Shown here: positions 30,143-36,252 of the stretch, piece after piece
Position numbering within the stretch: the stretch's first letter is position 1
Layout of the letters: every line of letters begins with the position of its first letter
Source: Candidatus Desulfofervidus auxilii
Lineage (GTDB): Bacteria > Desulfobacterota > Desulfofervidia > Desulfofervidales > Desulfofervidaceae
Direction: 5' to 3'
Length of the DNA: 36,252 bases
Assembly: GCF_001577525.1 (NCBI RefSeq)
Contig: NZ_CP013015.1
Span: forward strand, 2,088,102-2,124,353
Translations under genes and position numbers: made by a program
The notes under the pieces: generated by a model
Database searches by the model: none
The model's input: only the letters and a program-made list of their open reading frames with translations
Told to the model about the DNA's origin: nothing

Positions 30143-31081
30143 ATGAAGGGTTTGATTGGATTTGATATAGGAGGAACAAACCTTAGATGTGGTTTAATAA
30201 GTGAAGAAGGAAAAATTATTGCCTTTTATACACAACCTACTGGGGCTCAAAGGGGAGTAGAGAAGCTTATCCAGGAGATTATTTCTCAAGTGAAACGAAT
30301 AGAGAAAGAACATTCTGAGATCCCCATTGCTGGTATAGGCATTGGAATAGCAGGGATTTTAAAACCTATTCAGGGTATAGTATGTTTCTCCCCCAATCTT
30401 CCTGGTTGGCGGCAAATACCTTTGCTGAAGATGTTAAGACAATCTATTCCCTATCCTATATTTATAGAAAACGATGCCAACCTTATTGCCTTGGGTGAAG
30501 CTTGGCAAGGAGCAGGAAGAGGAGAAAAAAATTTTTTCCTCCTTACTTTGGGAACAGGTATAGGTGGAGGCATTATTTACCAAGGTCACTTATGGAGCGG
30601 AGAGACTAGTGCTGCTGAAATAGGACATATTAAAATAGATCCTTATGGAGAAAGATGCTTATGTGGACGTAGAGGTTGTCTTGAGACATTTGCTTCAGCC
30701 TCTTGGTTAGTAAGACGAGCTTATAAGCATATGCACTTAGGTATGCCTTCTATTTTAGCCAAGTATCCTAAGATTACCGCTAAGGATGTCTTTACAGCCG
30801 CCCAAAGAGGTGATATTTTAGCCTGTTATTTATTCCAGTTAGCCGGTTGGGCCCTGGGTATTGGGATTGCCACTTTGTGTAACACTTTAGGATTTAAGAC
30901 GGTGATTATTGGTGGAGGAATGAGTAATGCTTGGGAAGAGTTTATTGGTTCTTTAAAAGGCACTTTAACAAAAGAATTATTGGCTATAGATTATAGTGAA
31001 GTAAAAATAATAAAGTCTTCCTTGGGGGATATGGCAGGTATTTATGGAGCGTGTTATTTAGTGAAACAAAATTTAGATTAA
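30143..31081 (+). CDS. ROK-family sugar kinase, probably glucokinase
   Basis: The 312-residue cytoplasmic kinase phosphorylates a hexose with ATP. N-terminal phosphate loop FDIGGTNLRCG (about 7-17), ENDAN in the sugar site (about 110), TLGTGIGGGI, and the ROK zinc motif HIKIDPYGERCLCGRRGCLE (about 163-182; His and three Cys) are all present. The EXGH motif reads EIGH. Glucose specificity is likely but not proven. The stop codon overlaps an AT-rich hairpin at about 31075-31096. Confidence 0.92.
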   Translation: MKGLIGFDIGGTNLRCGLISEEGKIIAFYTQPTGAQRGVEKLIQEIISQVKRIEKEHSEIPIAGIGIGIAGILKPIQGIVCFSPNLPGWRQIPLLKMLRQSIPYPIFIENDANLIALGEAWQGAGRGEKNFFLLTLGTGIGGGIIYQGHLWSGETSAAEIGHIKIDPYGERCLCGRRGCLETFASASWLVRRAYKHMHLGMPSILAKYPKITAKDVFTAAQRGDILACYLFQLAGWALGIGIATLCNTLGFKTVIIGGGMSNAWEEFIGSLKGTLTKELLAIDYSEVKIIKSSLGDMAGIYGACYLVKQNLD

Positions 31082-31132
31082 AATTTTTTAATCTTTGGTC
31101 GTATTTTCAAGATAAACACAAAGGAGCTTGTC

Positions 31133-31753
31133 TTGGATGAGATCGAGCGTAAGAAATCAAAACTGAGGGAATGGGCAGAATCTATTGTTATAGCCCTTAT
31201 CCTGGCTCTAATAATAAGGTCTTTTATTATCCAGGCCTTTAAGATTCCTTCTGGTTCTATGGTTCCTACTTTACTAATTGGTGACCACCTCCTAGTTTGC
31301 AAGTTTAGTTACGGGATAAAAATACCAATAATTAATAAAACAGTGGTTAAATTCAGGGACCCCAAACGGGAGGATGTGATTGTTTTTATCTATCCTGTTG
31401 ACCCCAAAAAAGATTTCATCAAGCGGGTAATCGGTTTACCAGGAGATAAAATAGAGATTAAAGATAAAAAAGTATATATAAATGGTGAGCTTTACCCTGA
31501 CCCTCATGCTTATCATTCTGACTCTAGGATATTTCCAGCAGATGTTCTACCTAGAGACAACTTTGGGCCAGTAGTGGTGCCTAAAAATAAATACTTTGTG
31601 ATGGGGGACAATAGAGACTCTAGCTATGATAGCCGTTTTTGGGGCTTTGTAGACAGAGAAGATATTTTGGGCAAGGCACTTATTATCTATTGGTCATGGG
31701 AAAGACCATTCTACCATATTAGATGGAACAGAATAGGAAAGATTATTCACTGA
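31133..31753 (+). CDS. lepB: Signal peptidase I
   Basis: The gene starts at TTG 31133, with AAGGAG 6 bp upstream. The 206-residue protein has a single N-terminal membrane helix (about 17-35) and a periplasmic catalytic domain. Catalytic Ser is in IPSGSMVPTL (about 40) and Lys in DFIKRVIGLPGD (about 90). The family box GDNRDSSYDSRFWG (about 162-175) is present. It removes signal peptides from exported proteins, which would include the many secreted proteins in this window. Length is that of short bacterial SPases. Confidence 0.96.
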   Translation: MDEIERKKSKLREWAESIVIALILALIIRSFIIQAFKIPSGSMVPTLLIGDHLLVCKFSYGIKIPIINKTVVKFRDPKREDVIVFIYPVDPKKDFIKRVIGLPGDKIEIKDKKVYINGELYPDPHAYHSDSRIFPADVLPRDNFGPVVVPKNKYFVMGDNRDSSYDSRFWGFVDREDILGKALIIYWSWERPFYHIRWNRIGKIIH

Positions 31754-31774
31754 AAGGACATGGTGTTTTCTGTT

Positions 31775-31818
31775 TACAAAAACTGTATTTTGTAAGTTTG
31801 ACCCCAATTCCCAATATT
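31775..31818 (+). repeat. Fragment of the dispersed repeat
   Basis: ACTGTATTTTGTAAGTTTGA and CCAATTCCCAATATTTCTCT resemble words at 35875-35895 and in the left and right end repeats. It lies between lepB and folE2. Confidence 0.5.
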
Positions 31819-31857
31819 TCTCTTTGACACTAATTGATTTATGTTGTAAAAAGGCCA

Positions 31858-32637
31858 ATGTCAATTATGATTGATGTTCAAAGTTTACCTGATTATCGTC
31901 AAATAGAAGTGGATAAGGTGGGAATAAAAGACATCCGTTATCCTATTACTGTTTTAGACCGGGAAAACGGAACTCAAAAAACAGTAGCTTATATCAATAT
32001 GTATGTTGGTCTCCCCCACCGATTCAAAGGCACACACATGAGCCGATTTGTGGAAATTTTGAATGAATATCAAGGTGAGCTCATAAGTTTCAAAAGCATG
32101 AAAGAAATCTTACATAAGATGAAGGAACGATTAAATGCGGTTTCTGCCCATTTAGAAATAGAATTTCCTTATTTTATGGAAAAAAAGGCTCCTGTTTCTA
32201 AAACCAAGGGACTTATGGAATATCTCTGCACTTTTATAGGTAATTTGCGGGACAAAATTGAGCTGGAGTTAAAAGTTAGAGTGCCTATTTGCACATTATG
32301 TCCTTGCTCCAAAGAAATCAGTGAATTTGGAGCTCACAATCAAAGAGGTATTGTTAATTTAAGATTGCGATTTAGAAAATTCATCTGGTTAGAAGATATT
32401 ATCAAATTAGTTGAACAAGCAGGTTCTTCTGAAGTTTACTCGCTTTTAAAGCGAGTGGATGAAAAATATGTTACTGAAAAGGCCTATCAAAATCCAAAGT
32501 TTGTAGAAGATGTGGTGCGGGAGATTGCTAAAAAACTTCTGTCAGATGATAATATTACTTGGTTTGCAGTAGAGGCAGAAAATTTTGAATCCATCCACAA
32601 CCATAGCGCCTATGCTTATATTGAAAGAAAAAAATAG
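31858..32637 (+). CDS. folE2: GTP cyclohydrolase IB (FolE2)
   Basis: The start ATG 31858 (MSIMIDVQSLPDYRQIEV) follows AAAAGG; an in-frame TTG at 31834 is an alternative. The 259-residue enzyme opens GTP to dihydroneopterin triphosphate, first step of folate (and queuosine) synthesis, using various divalent metals instead of strict zinc. Diagnostic words are VGLPHRFKGTHMSRFVE and the active-site CTLCPCSKEISEFGAHNQR. The next gene begins directly after its stop codon. Confidence 0.96.
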   Translation: MSIMIDVQSLPDYRQIEVDKVGIKDIRYPITVLDRENGTQKTVAYINMYVGLPHRFKGTHMSRFVEILNEYQGELISFKSMKEILHKMKERLNAVSAHLEIEFPYFMEKKAPVSKTKGLMEYLCTFIGNLRDKIELELKVRVPICTLCPCSKEISEFGAHNQRGIVNLRLRFRKFIWLEDIIKLVEQAGSSEVYSLLKRVDEKYVTEKAYQNPKFVEDVVREIAKKLLSDDNITWFAVEAENFESIHNHSAYAYIERKK

Positions 32638-35102
<2,465 letters not shown>

Positions 35103-35123
35103 TAGGCAGGGCAGAAAAAACTG

Positions 35124-35465
35124 TTATTTTGCTTCTCCTACCGTGATTAAATCTTTTATTTTTTCAAATTTCTTCTCCCCTATGCCCTTAACTTGCATAA
35201 TATCCTCAACTTTTTGAAAAGGCCCATGCTCATGGCGATAGTTTATAATTTCTTGGGCAATGCTAGAACCAATGCCAGGTAGATTTTGGAATTGTTCCAC
35301 TGTAGCCGTATTAATATTGATTTTTTGTTCAGCAATTACCTTGCTTGCTTTTTCCCCTACTTCTGTGAGGTTCATACCATGCCTTTGTTCAGCTAGAATT
35401 AATATCGGAAATAAGATAAATCCTAAAACAAGAATCATGATAAAAATCTGCTTTGTTTTCCTCAT
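35124..35465 (-). CDS. ComEA-like helix-hairpin-helix protein
   Basis: Start ATG 35465 follows GGAGGACAGA, so the longer frame to 35486 is not used. The 113-residue exported protein has an N-terminal hydrophobic signal or anchor (about 4-24) and a C-terminal double HhH DNA-binding domain: KININTATVEQFQNLPGIGS and VEDIMQVKGIGEKKFEKIK. Such proteins bind incoming DNA at the outer face during natural transformation; no other competence gene is near. It converges on guaB with 21 bp between stop codons. Confidence 0.9.
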   Translation of the reverse strand: MRKTKQIFIMILVLGFILFPILILAEQRHGMNLTEVGEKASKVIAEQKININTATVEQFQNLPGIGSSIAQEIINYRHEHGPFQKVEDIMQVKGIGEKKFEKIKDLITVGEAK

Positions 35466-35550
35466 TCTGTCCTCCTTACTTCCCACCCTGCCTGAATGTT
35501 ACCCATAACATTTAACAAAATATCTGGCAAGGACAATTTATTTCACACCT

Positions 35551-35672
35551 AGGACTTCGTCAAAGTAATTTCAACGGAGATCCAAATGTTAAGCGCAATG
35601 GCTCAATGCAGAATGCAGAATGCAAATTGAAAGATGCAAAATCGCCTTCTGTTAAATTGGAACGTTAGCACG
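35551..35672 (+). repeat. Dispersed intergenic repeat, right copy
   Basis: This is the partner of 131-252 in inverted orientation, with about five differences in 122 bp by eye. It lies downstream of comEA's promoter side. The two copies could recombine and invert the intervening 35 kb. Confidence 0.85.
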
Positions 35673-35900
35673 TTAGCACGTTAGAACGTTGGCACGTTGG
35701 AATTGGGAAATGGGAATTGGGAATTTCTATTTTCTGTTTCCCGTTTCCCTTTCCTTCTTTATGCACGTTTACAAAGTTGCAAGTTAGAAAGTTTGCAAGT
35801 TAACACGTTGGAACTGGGAAATGGGAATTGGAAATTGGGAACTGGGAATTTCTGTTTTCCGTTTTCTATTTTCTTAACTGTATTTTGTAGGTTTGAACTT
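35673..35900. repeat. Degenerate short-repeat tract, right end
   Basis: Positions 35673-35700 contain ACGTTAGAACGTTGGCACGT units. Positions 35700-35745 and 35815-35870 contain GGAATTGGGAA units with CTATTTTCTGTTTCCCGTTT. The same units flank the left copy in reverse. No gene is present between comEA and the IS110 fragment. Confidence 0.75.
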
Positions 35901-35937
35901 TCCATTTAAAAAGTCAAGTAAAAAATGGAAATATTTT

Positions 35938-36252
35938 TTAAGCAGCCTTCTCCATTTCCTCCTTTAAGATATAGTCTCGATCTTCTTTTAACATCTTAAA
36001 AATAACTTTTATCAATTGTCTAGCAAGGCAGCGCAAGGCATGGTTATGCTCTTTCCCTTCAGTCCGTTTTTTAGCATAGTAAGTAGCGGATTCTGAAACA
36101 TACCGAATTGTGCAGCCCGCAATTTCAATCATAGTTGCTTTACATATCTTATTAGCCTTATATACAACTCTTGTCCTTTTGTGTTTACCAGACTCATCAT
36201 CTATACAGGCTACACCACAATAGATCGCAAGTTGCCTCTCGTTTTTAAATCT
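35938..36252 (-). pseudogene. IS110-family transposase, C-terminal part, runs off the window edge
   Basis: The minus strand is open from the window edge to TAA at 35938. The 104 residues read RFKNERQLAIYCGVAC, then DDESGKHKRTRVVYKANK, IRYVSESATYYAKKR, EGKEHNHALRCLARQLIKVI. This is the C-terminal domain (Transposase_20 type) of the IS110/IS116/IS902 family. Internal frame is intact here. The N-terminal DEDD catalytic domain would lie beyond 36252. Whether the element is whole cannot be seen. Confidence 0.88.

Noticed and set aside
35697-35909. Plus-strand ORF with repeated LGNGNW words
   Set aside because: It is an accidental reading of the degenerate GGAATTGGGAA repeat tract.

Overview
The window is AT-rich bacterial DNA from a Gram-negative organism. 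A PEP-CTERM surface protein, undecaprenyl-diphosphate phosphatase and signal peptidase I all point to a diderm envelope. Dockerin-like tails, a PEP-CTERM cohesin, c-di-GMP riboswitches, archaeal-type GTP cyclohydrolase (folE2) and many decaying insertion sequences together suggest an anaerobic member of Desulfobacterota or a relative; a Candidatus Desulfofervidus-like sulfate reducer is a guess, not a demonstrated identity.

Layout. 1-3540 is a junkyard: a dispersed repeat, tRNA-Arg(CCG) and tRNA-Lys(CTT), relics of an integrated element (integrase N-terminus, excisionase-like gene, GTTGACACA iterons), a small membrane protein, an istB fragment (IS21 family) and a dead IS1380-family element carrying four copies of a 20-bp palindromic element. 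3562-18120 is the main accessory block. All its genes are on the minus strand. In transcription order they are a cohesin protein with a PEP-CTERM anchor; a large secreted dockerin protein with regulatory-like beta-sandwich repeats; a Uma2-family nuclease; a c-di-GMP-I riboswitch with terminator; a 1517-residue secreted dockerin protein (TSP3, FN3, propeller and ASH domains); a second Uma2 copy; a second c-di-GMP riboswitch with terminator; a 1255-residue secreted papain-family protease; and a small DUF333-like dockerin protein. 18805-20967 (plus strand) holds two secreted or membrane proteins, one with a PPC domain and one very cysteine-rich. 21-23.9 kb has a MITE-like element, a doubtful ORF and a DUF4143-type ATPase. 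23.9-26 kb has uppP, a HAD hydrolase and a cupin. 26.1-28.9 kb is a cluster of small toxin-antitoxin-type genes, mostly broken except vapBC. 29.1-35.1 kb is an ordinary housekeeping run (moaA, ROK kinase, lepB, folE2, ppx/gppA, guaB), followed by convergent comEA. The right end repeats the left-end dispersed element in inverted orientation and runs into a partial IS110 transposase.

How the genes may work together. The central inference is that 3562-18120 encodes a cellulosome-like surface assembly without polysaccharide-degrading enzymes. One exosortase-processed cohesin would display calcium-dependent dockerin proteins built from adhesion or repeat domains, next to a secreted cysteine protease. 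Two transcription units inside the block have c-di-GMP-I aptamers whose 3' strands are also the 5' arms of intrinsic terminators, so high c-di-GMP should switch them on. That would couple a cohesin-dockerin matrix to the biofilm second messenger. Cohesin-dockerin pairing and c-di-GMP binding are predictions from sequence only.

Positions and motifs were read by eye; residue numbers are approximate. No database search was run.
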